Positions 43,352 to 52,219 of a stretch of 59,992 nt of DNA are shown in pieces (position 1 is the stretch's first letter; every line of letters begins with the position of its first letter). The notes beneath the pieces are model-generated. The model had not been told where the DNA came from. It saw nothing but the letters and a program-made list of their open reading frames with translations, and searched no databases. Source of the stretch: Terriglobia bacterium (GTDB taxonomy: Bacteria; Acidobacteriota; Terriglobia; Terriglobales; Acidobacteriaceae). The stretch lies in assembly GCA_020073015.1 (NCBI GenBank), contig JAIQFZ010000024.1, positions 1 to 59,992 of the forward strand, in the 5' to 3' direction. The position numbers and the translations under genes were made by a program.

Positions 43352-44097
43352 GAAAAAAACTCATTGCCGCCAACTGGAAGATGTACAAAACCCCCGACCA
43401 GGCCCGTGACTTCTTCCGCGACTTCCTCCCCCTCGTCCAAGCCCACGACCGCGACGAGATCGTCGTCTGCCCCACCTACCTCTGCCTCGACGCCGCCGTG
43501 ACCGCCGCCAAAGGATCCAGTGTCGCCGTCGGCGCACAGAATCTGCACTGGGAAAAGGAAGGCGCCTTCACCGGAGAAGTCAACGCCGCCATGTTGCTCG
43601 CCGTCGGCGCGACCCGCGTCATCATCGGACACTCCGAACGCCGCCAGTACTTCGGCGAGACCGATGACACCGTCAATCTCAAACTCAAGTCCGCACTCGA
43701 AGCCGGACTCATCCCCATCGTCTGCGTAGGCGAAGTGTTGGAAGAGCGCGAGGCTGGCCTAACCGACGACGTTCTCCGCCGCCAATGCATGCGCGCCTTC
43801 TACAAAATTTCGGCCAAGAAGGCCGCTAAACTTGTCGTAGCCTACGAACCGGTCTGGGCCATCGGCACTGGCAAAACCGCCACTCCCCAGTTGGCCTCAG
43901 ACGCCCACATCATCATCCGCGGCGAAGCCGCCAAAGCCTTTGGACAGGAATTCGCCGACAACCTCCGCATCCTCTACGGCGGCTCCGTGAAACCCGAGAA
44001 TGCCACGGCCCTCATGTCCGAACCAGAAATTGACGGCGGTCTCGTAGGCGGCGCCTCGCTCGATCCCAAGTCGTTCTCTGCCATCGTGAAGTATTAA
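43348..44097 (+). CDS. tpiA: Triosephosphate isomerase
   Basis: This 249-residue barrel enzyme interconverts dihydroxyacetone phosphate and glyceraldehyde-3-phosphate. Active-site residues are visible: Lys in AANWKMYK, His in IIGHSERRQYF and Glu in VVAYEPVWAIGTGK. The phosphate-binding GGSVKPENA and GGLVGGASLD are also present. The start is the ATG at 43348 that overlaps the macrodomain stop. The longer open frame from 43267 is an overlap artefact. secG, often next to tpiA, is not present here. Confidence 0.97.
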   Translation: MRKKLIAANWKMYKTPDQARDFFRDFLPLVQAHDRDEIVVCPTYLCLDAAVTAAKGSSVAVGAQNLHWEKEGAFTGEVNAAMLLAVGATRVIIGHSERRQYFGETDDTVNLKLKSALEAGLIPIVCVGEVLEEREAGLTDDVLRRQCMRAFYKISAKKAAKLVVAYEPVWAIGTGKTATPQLASDAHIIIRGEAAKAFGQEFADNLRILYGGSVKPENATALMSEPEIDGGLVGGASLDPKSFSAIVKY

Positions 44098-44161
44098 CAC
44101 TGTTTCGAAGAACACGACGGTTTTGGGACCGGCACAGCTTGACAGGCGCAGACCAGTCATT

Positions 44162-46513
44162 TCACCGGCGCGGGGTTTCGAGGATGTGCTTCTGCCAGCG
44201 TTTTTTTTCGAGAAAGGCCGTATCTGTCGGCAGAATAGAGGGATCTTCGACTACGTCCTCGGGATAGCCAGACATGAGCAAGAATTTCGCCGTGGGGCGC
44301 AGATCGGCGACGATTTCCTTCAGTTGAAGACCATTCAGTTTGGGCATCGCCAGGTCGGTTACCACCATGTCGATCGGTTCAGCCCAACTCTTGCAAATCG
44401 CTGCTGCCTGCTCACCGTCTTTCGCTCCCAGAACCTGGAAGCCTTCCCCTTCCAGCACTTTCGTCATGAGCTTGCGGAGGGCGCTCTCGTCCTCAACGAG
44501 CAACACAGTTTGTCTTCCTGGTTGACTGGACGGCACGTTCGAGGGCTGCGGGAGAACGTCGGCATCCAACAGCTTGGGCAGATAGACACGGAAGGTAGAA
44601 CCTTTTCCCGGAACGCTGGCCACCGTGATGTGCCCTCCACTCTGCTTCACGATTCCGTAAGTGGTGGACAATCCCAACCCTGTTCCCTTGCCTTCCTCCT
44701 TGGTGGTGAAAAAGGGTTCGAAGATGTGGGAGAGAGTTTCCTTATCCATCCCGGTGCCTGTGTCCGACACCGAGAGCATCACGTACTGGCCCGGTTGGAC
44801 ATCCAGCTGCCGGCTAGCGTACTCCTGGTCCAACTCTACCTCTCCCGTCTCAATCACAATCGTGCCGCCGTTGGGCAACGAGTCTCGAGCATTGAGTACA
44901 AGATTGATGAGAATCTGCTGAATCTGAGCAGGATCGACTTTCACCTTACCCAACTCACCCTGAAGTCTTGGAATCAGGTCAATCATCACCGGAATTAATC
45001 GGCGCAGCAGCTTGTGCGTTTCCCACACGGTGGAGTTGAGATCGACCTCCTTGGGCTCGATCACCTGCTTCCGGCTGAAGGCCAGCAACTGCCTGGTCAG
45101 GGAGGCCACTTTTTGGCTCGCGTCTCTGATCTCCGAGAGGCCCATTCGCAAGGTATCGTTTCCAACGGTCTCGCGTTCGAGCATTTCGGTGTATCCCATA
45201 ATGATGGCGAGGTAGTTGTTGAACTCGTGGGCAATACCGCCGGCCAGATGCCCGACCGCTTCCATCTTCTGGGCCTGACGCAGTTGCTCCTCGGTGCGCT
45301 TGCGCATACTGATGTCACGCAGGATCACCGTGAATAGATTCTCGGAAGAGGTCCTGACCCGCGAAATCGAAGCTTCGATCGGAAATTCCTCACCATTCGA
45401 CCGCACCGCGGCCAGTGTTCTCGGCATGTACATGGAACGGGTGCTCACGCCGGTTTGTCCAAACTCGCGGATATGCTGTCGATGAACCTCGCGAAAACTC
45501 TGCGGTATGAAGCGATCGATGGATTGGCCGATCACTTCCGCGGCGGTGCACCGAAAAATTTCCTCGGCCGCTTTGTTGAACACGATGATCTGCTGCTTGT
45601 CGTCGACCGTGATGATTGCATCCATCGCCGAGGTGATAATACCGAGCAGCCGTTCCTGGCTGTCGCGCAGGGCATCTTCCGCGCGTTTGTGAGCCGAGAC
45701 GTCCACCATCGTACCCATGATGAGCGCCACATTGTCCTGCTCATCGCGGATTGCTGCTGCGTTCTCGACCACCCAGATCGCGCTTCCATCCTTCCGCCGG
45801 AGCCGCAGCTCCGCGTTGACCAGACTCCCTTCCCGCTGTAGATCCTTGAGGAACTGGTCGTGCTCCTCCACCGAGAAGTAGAACTGCTGTGCCTGGCAGC
45901 CGAGCATTTCCTGCCGAGAGGCATATCCGAGCAGCACTCGGCCGTCTGGTGTGGTGCGATAAAAACCGGCTACGTTCTGGTCAAACAGGAGTTGGTACCG
46001 GCTTTCGGGACTGGAAGCGGTTGAGTTGAACCAGGCGCGTCGCAAATCCAGCTGAGTAGCGACCGCGTGGGCTAGAGTCTGTAAAATCCTCCGGTGACCG
46101 GTGGGCAGTGATCGGGGCAAATGATCCAGTACGTTAATCGCGCCTAGAACGTAGCCCTCTTTGCTAACCACAGGGGCAGCGGCATAAAAGCGGATTCCCG
46201 ATTGCGTCACCCAGGGATGAAGTCGAAACCTTCTGTCAGCAGCAGTGTCCTCCACGATCAGGAAGTGGGGATTGCCGAGTATCAGCGCATTGAACGATTG
46301 GTCACGCGGGATCTCTGCGACCTCCCACCCTACTTTGGCTTTCACCCATTCGCGTTGCGAATCAATGAAACTAATGAACCCGATGGTAGTGCCACAAAGG
46401 TAGGCAGCCTGGTTGGCTATATCGTCGAAGAATTCCTCTGGCGGGCTGTCAACGATTCGGCACTCAGCGAGCGCTCTTAACCGGGACACTTCATCCTCTG
46501 CCGATAACTGCAT
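44162..46513 (-). CDS. Hybrid sensor histidine kinase (GAF-PAS-PAS-HisKA-HATPase-REC)
   Basis: This 783-residue, apparently soluble protein has an N-terminal GAF domain (about 5-160). Two PAS domains follow (about 175-290 and 300-415). The HisKA domain has the phospho-acceptor His in GIAHEFNNYLAIIMGY. The ATPase domain has NLVLNARDSL, VSDTGTGMDKETLSHIF and GTGLGLSTTYGIV. The C-terminal receiver has LLVEDES and the Asp in VVTDLAMPKLNG. The absence of transmembrane segments suggests a cytoplasmic signal such as redox state or a small ligand. No output regulator is adjacent. The ATG at 46513 is preferred to 46567. Confidence 0.92.
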   Translation of the reverse strand: MQLSAEDEVSRLRALAECRIVDSPPEEFFDDIANQAAYLCGTTIGFISFIDSQREWVKAKVGWEVAEIPRDQSFNALILGNPHFLIVEDTAADRRFRLHPWVTQSGIRFYAAAPVVSKEGYVLGAINVLDHLPRSLPTGHRRILQTLAHAVATQLDLRRAWFNSTASSPESRYQLLFDQNVAGFYRTTPDGRVLLGYASRQEMLGCQAQQFYFSVEEHDQFLKDLQREGSLVNAELRLRRKDGSAIWVVENAAAIRDEQDNVALIMGTMVDVSAHKRAEDALRDSQERLLGIITSAMDAIITVDDKQQIIVFNKAAEEIFRCTAAEVIGQSIDRFIPQSFREVHRQHIREFGQTGVSTRSMYMPRTLAAVRSNGEEFPIEASISRVRTSSENLFTVILRDISMRKRTEEQLRQAQKMEAVGHLAGGIAHEFNNYLAIIMGYTEMLERETVGNDTLRMGLSEIRDASQKVASLTRQLLAFSRKQVIEPKEVDLNSTVWETHKLLRRLIPVMIDLIPRLQGELGKVKVDPAQIQQILINLVLNARDSLPNGGTIVIETGEVELDQEYASRQLDVQPGQYVMLSVSDTGTGMDKETLSHIFEPFFTTKEEGKGTGLGLSTTYGIVKQSGGHITVASVPGKGSTFRVYLPKLLDADVLPQPSNVPSSQPGRQTVLLVEDESALRKLMTKVLEGEGFQVLGAKDGEQAAAICKSWAEPIDMVVTDLAMPKLNGLQLKEIVADLRPTAKFLLMSGYPEDVVEDPSILPTDTAFLEKKRWQKHILETPRR

Positions 46514-46678
46514 ACGCCACCTTGCTGTGCAGGGCCCCTGTTCTCTAAAGGCTACTCGCTTGCGCACTAGTGTCTAGTTCCAAAGTGGGTACTCTGGTCA
46601 GCTTTGGAACCCGAACTACTGCAAACTTCAACACCGGTCTCTCTCCAGACGCCTCGCCCTCTCCGCTACAATGTCCGC

Positions 46679-47689
46679 ATGAACTCCACCCCGCGGACCG
46701 TGCTCGCCGTCATCACCGCATGCGCCCTACTCGCTTCCCTGTCCGCTCAACCCGCACCTTCGACCATCAGCCACTGGCAGCGCGCATCGGAAACCCCGAT
46801 CGTTTCCCCGCAGGGCGAGGCCTGGGAATCCGCCGGGACCTTTAATCCTGCCGTGGCCTTGTTTCACGGAAAATTCGTCATGCTCTACCGCGCTCAGGAT
46901 CGCGCCGGCACTTCGCGCCTCGGCTTTGCCGAAAGCACCGACGGTATCCACTTCCAACGCACACTTGCACCCGCGCTCTCACCTCTGACCCCCTACGAAA
47001 GAGGCGGCGGCATCGAAGACCCGCGCCTGGTGCAATTCGGCGACACCTACTACCTCACCTACACCGCCTACAACAAAAAAGACGCCCAGCTCTGCCTCGC
47101 CTCCTCGAGAGATCTGGTTCACTGGCAACGCCTCGGTGTAATCCTTCCCCCCTACAAAGGCAAATGGAACGTCGGCTGGACCAAGTCGGGAGCCATCGTA
47201 CCTGAGAAAATCGACGGCAAGTACTGGATGTACTTTCTCGGCACCAGCGCCGACAAGACCGATCAGATGGGCCTTGCCTACTCGACCGACCTCGTCCACT
47301 GGACCGAAGCGCTCGACACGCCCGTGCTCCCCGTCCGTCCCGGAAAATTCGACGCGCGAGTAGCAGAACCGGGCCCCGCCCCAATCCTGACGAACGACGG
47401 CATCGTCCTCATCTACAACGGCGCCGACGACAAACTCGTCTATCGTACCGGCTACGCCATTTTCGACCGCAAGGATCCCCGCCATCTGATAGCACGCAGC
47501 TCGGACCCCATCTTCGCTCCAGAAAAAGATTGGGAGAAGACCGGCCAGGTTCCCAACGTAGTGTTCGTGGAAGGCGCCGTCCCGCAGGGCGACCGCTATC
47601 TCTTCTATTACGGCGGAGCGGACAAATACGTAGGCGTCGCGCAAGCCGAAGTGTCGGGCGCCACGGCCTCAACCGCCCCGCACAAATAG
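46679..47689 (+). CDS. Exported five-bladed beta-propeller glycosidase or phosphorylase (GH130-like)
   Basis: This 336-residue protein has a signal peptide (TVLAVITACALLASLSA). Its propeller fold has the GH130-like motifs WESAGTFNPAVALFHGKFVM, YERGGGIEDPRL and WNVGWTKSGAIVPEKIDGKY. GH130 enzymes cleave or phosphorolyse beta-mannosides. Export argues against phosphorolysis, since phosphate-dependent members are usually cytoplasmic. GH43/GH117-type relatives cannot be excluded. The ATG at 46679 starts just before the signal peptide; the earlier in-frame start at 46604 is unlikely. Confidence 0.8.
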   Translation: MNSTPRTVLAVITACALLASLSAQPAPSTISHWQRASETPIVSPQGEAWESAGTFNPAVALFHGKFVMLYRAQDRAGTSRLGFAESTDGIHFQRTLAPALSPLTPYERGGGIEDPRLVQFGDTYYLTYTAYNKKDAQLCLASSRDLVHWQRLGVILPPYKGKWNVGWTKSGAIVPEKIDGKYWMYFLGTSADKTDQMGLAYSTDLVHWTEALDTPVLPVRPGKFDARVAEPGPAPILTNDGIVLIYNGADDKLVYRTGYAIFDRKDPRHLIARSSDPIFAPEKDWEKTGQVPNVVFVEGAVPQGDRYLFYYGGADKYVGVAQAEVSGATASTAPHK

Positions 47690-47727
47690 GCCCCAGAATC
47701 CAGCCCCGGAGGGGTGATCCAGCTTAG

Positions 47728-47846
47728 CCCAGCGCTTTCAGCGCTGGGAAAAGTGGAAGGACTGACTAAAGTCCCGGAGGGAGGACCCAGGTCAGAACCC
47801 GGCATGGTGCCCCAGGTCTGGCGGCTTTCGAGACCTGGGAGCCGCC
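47728..47846. repeat. Intergenic hairpins, one with two alternative folds
   Basis: CCCAGCGCT-TTC-AGCGCTGGG (47728-47748) is a perfect 9-bp hairpin. Next, CCCAGGTCT (47811-47819) pairs with AGACCTGGG (47831-47839). Its loop begins with GGCGGC (47820-47825), which can instead pair with GCCGCC (47841-47846). The two folds exclude each other. They lie upstream of the glycine-rich gene. Confidence 0.6.
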
Positions 47847-47981
47847 AAACATCAGCCTGTTATCACTTAGCATCCGTGCAACCCATCGTGTAGGGGTAGA
47901 ATCTGATCAGGTAAGAGCACGAGGTCCTTGTACAAAGCTTCCTCGTTCGAAACTGCACTCCCACTTCCAAGGGAGGTAAAG

Positions 47982-48983
47982 ATGACAAGCAGATTCGGTC
48001 TCAGATTCCTCATCGCATTTGCTGCTTTCGCCGGTCTTGCTCTCACGCCTGATCCAATCTTTGCGCAACGCGGCGGCGGCCACGGCGGTGGCGGAGGTGG
48101 TTTTCATGGCGGTGGTGGTGGCGGGGGTTTCCACAGCGGCGGAGGTGGAGGCTTTCATGGTGGCGGTGGCGGCGGGGGTTTCCACGGCGGCGGAGGCGGA
48201 GGCTTTCATGGCGGCGGTGGAGGCGGCTTTCACGGTGGCGGAGGCGGAGGCTTCCATGGTGGCGGCGGGTATTACGGCGGCGGGCGGTCTTTTGGCGGAG
48301 GTGGTCACTACCAGGGCGGCGGCTTTCGCGGTGAATCCGGGGCAGGTCGTTTCGGAGCGGGCGGCCATTCATACGGCGGGTTCAGTGCATCGCGCGGCAT
48401 GAACGGGCGACACGGAGCCTTCGAAGCTGGCCGCAATTCTGGCTCGTTCCGAAGTCACTCGTCGAATTTCCATCCCGCAATCAACGATGGCCAGTGGCAT
48501 TCGTTCGGCAACCGCGGTGGTTTCGCAAGAAGTTCCGCGCGTTCCAGTGGCAGTTCCCGAGGCTTCGCGAACTCAAGCCTCTCCGCTCGCAACTTCGGGA
48601 ACTCCGACGGGCGTTGGCACTCCTTTGGCTCAGCAAGACGTGCGTCTGGTTTCGCCAGTGAAGGTTCCCGGGCAGCGCAGGGCTTCGGTTGGCGTGGCGA
48701 TGGTTGGAGGCACGGCTGGCGTGGTGATGGCTGGGTCGGTGGTTGGGGTCGGGGCCGCGGTTGGGGAGGCGGCTGGGGCTGGGGGGATTGGGGATGGGGA
48801 GGTTGGGGCTTTGGCGTCGGATGGCCGTACTGGGGCGGCTCCTGGGGATCGGGCTGGGCGTTCGGCTGGGATCCTTGGTGGTACGACCCTTATTGGTATA
48901 CCCCGTGGCCGTACCCCTACTACCAGGATTACAACTACGACTGGTACGACAATCCGCCGTACAATCCGGATCCATCGGATTAA
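47982..48983 (+). CDS. Glycine-rich repeat secreted protein
   Basis: This 333-residue exported protein has a signal peptide ending PIFAQ. A run of about ten imperfect units of the type GGGGGGFHG (about residues 28-110) follows. A Ser/Arg/Gly-rich middle comes next, and the C-terminal region is dense in Trp, Gly, Tyr and Asp (GWRGDGWRHGWRGDG, WDPWWYDPYWY). No catalytic domain was seen. Composition resembles surface, adhesive or metal-rich structural proteins. AAGGGAGG precedes the ATG. The matching DNA repeats are about 27 bases long and could change copy number by slippage. Confidence 0.75.
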   Translation: MTSRFGLRFLIAFAAFAGLALTPDPIFAQRGGGHGGGGGGFHGGGGGGGFHSGGGGGFHGGGGGGGFHGGGGGGFHGGGGGGFHGGGGGGFHGGGGYYGGGRSFGGGGHYQGGGFRGESGAGRFGAGGHSYGGFSASRGMNGRHGAFEAGRNSGSFRSHSSNFHPAINDGQWHSFGNRGGFARSSARSSGSSRGFANSSLSARNFGNSDGRWHSFGSARRASGFASEGSRAAQGFGWRGDGWRHGWRGDGWVGGWGRGRGWGGGWGWGDWGWGGWGFGVGWPYWGGSWGSGWAFGWDPWWYDPYWYTPWPYPYYQDYNYDWYDNPPYNPDPSD

Positions 48984-49328
48984 CTAACGGGCGGGTCGCC
49001 CGGCCTTTGGTTCTTGATTTCGCGGGCATCGGCAGGGTGGAGGTTGCCCCATCCTTCTCGCGCTTCTTGCGAGAAGGGTGGGAGGGCGGCAACTTCTCAC
49101 GCGCTCCGCACTTTTTCCTTGACCTCGGAATAGGACGTTGTCACCATAAACCATCCACCCCAACGATCTTTGAAAATTGCAACCTAAGTCGAGTCGAATC
49201 TAGATTTTGCGCGTAAGTTGTTACGGTTCTAGATTTTACATGCTAGTCCCCGCGCAACTCACTGATTCCAAAAGATCGAGGGGGAGGGGGGTATCCCCTG
49301 TTACCAGATAGTTAACTCGAGGATTTCA
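48984..49328. other. Intergenic region with hairpin and TCTAGATTTT repeats
   Basis: This 345-base gap lies upstream of purQ. CCTTCTCGC (49053-49061) pairs with GCGAGAAGG (49069-49077), extended by flanking CCCAT/GTGGG-like bases; it is a possible terminator for the preceding gene. TCTAGATTTT occurs at 49199-49208 and 49228-49237. No small gene was recognised. Confidence 0.45.
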
Positions 49329-50024
49329 ATGAAATTTGGCGTCATTATTTTCCCCGGTTCCAACTGCGATCACGATGCCTACTGGACCATTCAGCACGTG
49401 GCCAAGCAGCCCGTGACCTTTCTCTGGCACGACTCGCACGACCTTCAGAACTGCGACGCGATCATCGTGCCCGGAGGTTTCGCCTACGGCGACTACCTCC
49501 GCACCGGAGCCATCGCCAAGTTTTCACCTGTCATGGAATCGGTCCGCAAGTTCGCCGACGGCGGTGGTCTCGTGCTCGGTATCTGCAACGGCTTCCAGAT
49601 TTTGTGTGAGTCCGGACTCTTGCCCGGAGCGCTGATGCGCAACATCGGCCTGAAGTATGTCTGCAAGCCCGTTCAAGTGCGGGTGGACAACAACGAGACG
49701 CCGTTTACGAACACATGCAAGAAGGGCGAAGTGCTGACCATCCCCATCGGGCACATGGAGGGTAATTATTTCTGCGATGAAGCAACGCTCGCCGAACTCA
49801 AGCGCGACCACCGCATTGTCTTCCGCTACTCCAGCCCGCAGGGCGAGATCACACCCGAATCGAATCCCAACGGATCGCTCGAAAACATCGCCGGAATCTG
49901 CAGCCCCGGACGCAATGTCCTCGGCATGATGCCCCATCCCGAACGAGCCGCCGAACCAGAACTCGGCGGCACCGACGGCGTCAAGATTTTCGAGTCGCTG
50001 GTCGAAGCGATGGCAACAAAATAA
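49329..50024 (+). CDS. purQ: Phosphoribosylformylglycinamidine synthase, glutaminase subunit
   Basis: This 231-residue class I glutamine amidotransferase supplies ammonia to PurL in purine synthesis. The substrate region is [15 protein letters not shown]. The nucleophile Cys is in [10 protein letters not shown]. The His and Glu of the triad are in [11 protein letters not shown]. It belongs to the separate-subunit type (PurQ plus PurS plus short PurL). purS and purL are not in the window. Downstream lies a strong hairpin shared with the convergent fabH. Confidence 0.96.
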   Translation: MKFGVIIFPGSNCDHDAYWTIQHVAKQPVTFLWHDSHDLQNCDAIIVPGGFAYGDYLRTGAIAKFSPVMESVRKFADGGGLVLGICNGFQILCESGLLPGALMRNIGLKYVCKPVQVRVDNNETPFTNTCKKGEVLTIPIGHMEGNYFCDEATLAELKRDHRIVFRYSSPQGEITPESNPNGSLENIAGICSPGRNVLGMMPHPERAAEPELGGTDGVKIFESLVEAMATK

Positions 50025-50030
50025 ATCGTA

Positions 50031-50052
50031 GAGACGCGGCCTGCCGCGTCTC
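50031..50052. terminator. Two-way hairpin between purQ and fabH
   Basis: GAGACGCGGC and GCCGCGTCTC are perfect 10-base arms separated by CT. It sits in the 37-base gap between the convergent stops of purQ and fabH. It probably acts as a shared transcription end, though no T-run follows. Confidence 0.55.
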
Positions 50053-50061
50053 CGTTCGCAT

Positions 50062-51060
50062 CTAGTAGGCCCACCTGAGCAGCGTCGCTCCGACCGTAAA
50101 TCCCGCACCCACGGACGCCAGCAGCACCAGACTTCCCTTCTTCAACTTGCCTTCCTGGCGCGCGGTTTCCATGGCCAGCGGAATGGTGCCCGCGGTCGTA
50201 TTTCCGAAACGCTCGATGTTGATGATCACGCTTTCGGGACGCAGCCCGAGACGATCGGCGGTTGCGGTAATGATGCGCTTGTTGGCCTGATGGGGAATGA
50301 AGGCGTCGATCTCGCTGCCCTTGATGTTGTTGCGTTTGAGGATGTCGTCACAAAGCTGTGACATCTTGCGCACCGCGAACTTGAACACTGCGCCCCCATC
50401 CTGGTGCACATAGTGCATCTTCTGATCGACTGTTTCGTGGGTCGATGGATGCAGGCTCCCTCCGCCCGGCATGTAAAGTGAGCACGCGCCTGACCCATCG
50501 ACTTCGTGCACGAAATCGATGAGCCCGACGGAATCGTCTTCGGTAGGCTCGAGCAGGACCGCGCCTGCGCCGTCGCCAAAGATCACACAGGTCGCACGGT
50601 CGGTGTAGTCGATGATCGACGACATCACGTCCGCACCGATTACCAGCACTTTCTTGTGCGATCCGGTCGCGACAAACTGCGCGCCCACCTGGACCGCATA
50701 GAGAAACGCCGAGCACGCAGCCGAGATATCGCATCCCCAAACGCCCTTTGCGCCCAGTTTGTGCTGGACCAGGCAAGCGGTCGCGGGAAAGAACATGTCG
50801 GGAGTCACGGTCGCGACCAGGATGGCATCCAGGTCGGAAGGAGTGATGCCGCGTTCGGCGAGCGCCTTCTTCGCCGCTTCGGTCGCAAGATCGCTGGTGG
50901 CAACGCCCTTATCGACCAGGTGCCGTTCGCGGATGCCGACCCGCTCCATGATCCACTGGTCGTTGGTGTCGACCAGCTTTTCCAGGTCGGCGTTGGTGAG
51001 AAGACGGGGTGGAACGTAGGTCCCGAGAGCGCTGATCTTAACGCGCTGAAGGTTGCTCAA
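50062..51060 (-). CDS. fabH: 3-oxoacyl-[acyl-carrier-protein] synthase III
   Basis: This 332-residue enzyme condenses acetyl-CoA with malonyl-ACP to begin fatty-acid synthesis. The catalytic triad is visible: Cys in [13 protein letters not shown], His in IPHQANKRI and Asn in [15 protein letters not shown]. The best start is the TTG at 51060, which has AGGAG about 6 bases upstream and gives normal family length. The open frame extends to a GTG at 51108, but that has no ribosome site. No other fab genes are adjacent. Confidence 0.93.
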   Translation of the reverse strand: MSNLQRVKISALGTYVPPRLLTNADLEKLVDTNDQWIMERVGIRERHLVDKGVATSDLATEAAKKALAERGITPSDLDAILVATVTPDMFFPATACLVQHKLGAKGVWGCDISAACSAFLYAVQVGAQFVATGSHKKVLVIGADVMSSIIDYTDRATCVIFGDGAGAVLLEPTEDDSVGLIDFVHEVDGSGACSLYMPGGGSLHPSTHETVDQKMHYVHQDGGAVFKFAVRKMSQLCDDILKRNNIKGSEIDAFIPHQANKRIITATADRLGLRPESVIINIERFGNTTAGTIPLAMETARQEGKLKKGSLVLLASVGAGFTVGATLLRWAY

Positions 51061-51117
51061 TGAAATCTCCTGAGGGGTAAGTGAATCAATTATTTTGAAC
51101 GATGGCACGGAGAATGT

Positions 51118-51555
51118 CTAACGCAAGCGGTCGGCCAGCATGCCGAGGAACGGCAATTCAAACAGTTCGCCCTGCCATGCTTTGAGCGACAAGACCACCC
51201 ACAGGAAAAACATGGCCAGCGCCGTGAGGATTCCGAACAGCAGGAACGCCATCGCTGCCGTGACATTGGAGAGCAACAGCGACACAATTGTGACCAGACC
51301 GAAAGCGCCCCAGAGCAGGACGCTCTGCCAGGCATGGAAGCGGACGAACGCGCGGTGGCGGTAGGCAGGCAAGAACAGGAGCACAGCGGCGGGCACCAAA
51401 GTCAGGTAGGCCAACGCTGCCAGGGCGCGGTCGGCGGGAGGAATCTGCTTCATCGCGTGCCCGCATCCCGGACAGAAGGCCGCGCTCGCGGGCATGGAAG
51501 TCTGGCACTTGGGACAGACCAGGGCAGGCGGCGTCGGATTAGACGATGCGGCGGC
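51118..51555 (-). CDS. Zinc-ribbon membrane protein
   Basis: This protein of about 145 residues has a zinc ribbon near the N-terminus (CPKCQTSMPASAAFCPGCGH) and three to four transmembrane segments (ALAALAYLTLVPAAVLLFL, SVLLWGAFGLVTIVSLLL, MAFLLFGILTALAMFFLWVV). The pattern with RHRAFVRFHAWQS resembles the DUF4870/Tic20-like family. Function unknown. The start overlaps the end of the Fur-family gene on the same strand, so the two are probably cotranscribed. Confidence 0.75.
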   Translation of the reverse strand, partial: AAASSNPTPPALVCPKCQTSMPASAAFCPGCGHAMKQIPPADRALAALAYLTLVPAAVLLFLPAYRHRAFVRFHAWQSVLLWGAFGLVTIVSLLLSNVTAAMAFLLFGILTALAMFFLWVVLSLKAWQGELFELPFLGMLADRLR

Positions 51556-52039
51556 CATTGCGCTTCTTTCGGCACTCTTCGCAGACACCGTAAATCTGAA
51601 AAGTGTGGCGGGTTGTCAGGTAATGGTGCTTGCGCCCAATTTCCTGTTCCACCTCTCCAACCTCGGGCGAGAAAAACTCCACCGACGCGCCGCACTCGGT
51701 GCACACCATGTGGTGATGGCTCCGCCGGTTGTATTGATGCTCGTAGCGCGCGATGCCGTCATGGAAAGCCACCTCGCTGGCCAGGCCGCAATCCGCCAGA
51801 AGCTTTAAAGTGCGGTAGACGGTCGTGAAGCCGATGCGCGGATCTTTCTTTTTGACGAGTCGATGAAGCTCGTCGGTCGAGAGATGCTCCCGTGTTTCGA
51901 GAAACGTGCGCAGGATGGTGCTGCGCTGTTCGGTCTGCTTGAGCCCAACCCCTCGGAGGTGTCGCAGGAAGATGCCCTCGGCTTCGCGGATGTTCTCCCG
52001 CGAAATGGATGGCTGATCGTCGATTCTCTTCTGCAACAT
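51539..52039 (-). CDS. Fur family transcriptional regulator
   Basis: This 166-residue metal- or peroxide-sensing repressor has an N-terminal winged helix (LKQTEQRSTILRTFLETREH, TTVYRTLKLLADCGLAS). The C-terminal metal and dimer domain has SHHHMVCTECG, HTFQIYGVCEEC and the structural zinc Cys pairs. It could be Fur, Zur or PerR; the residues seen do not decide. It overlaps the zinc-ribbon membrane gene downstream. Position near the pqq operon gives no clear regulatory link. Confidence 0.92.
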   Translation of the reverse strand: MLQKRIDDQPSISRENIREAEGIFLRHLRGVGLKQTEQRSTILRTFLETREHLSTDELHRLVKKKDPRIGFTTVYRTLKLLADCGLASEVAFHDGIARYEHQYNRRSHHHMVCTECGASVEFFSPEVGEVEQEIGRKHHYLTTRHTFQIYGVCEECRKKRNGRRIV

Positions 52040-52219
52040 GGCGTTCGGCGCGAGAAAGGCGGTAAGGCCGGGAACGCAATCATGATACTGGGGAGGGGAG
52101 ATTAAGCCAACTGAAAGCGAAAGACCGCCCGAACTGCTTCCAGCGTCACAATTCGTAAGTCCCCGTCTGTGTCCCCTCTAGTTGGCTCTTGGTCTTTCAA
52201 GGCCCAGTGCGCTCCGGGC

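Noticed and set aside
47811-47846. H-type pseudoknot
   Set aside because: The connecting loops would be 0 and 1 base long, too short to cross the stems; alternative hairpins are more plausible.
48060-48280. CRISPR-like repeats
   Set aside because: The repeats are in-frame Gly-rich codons without unique spacers, inside a coding sequence with signal peptide.
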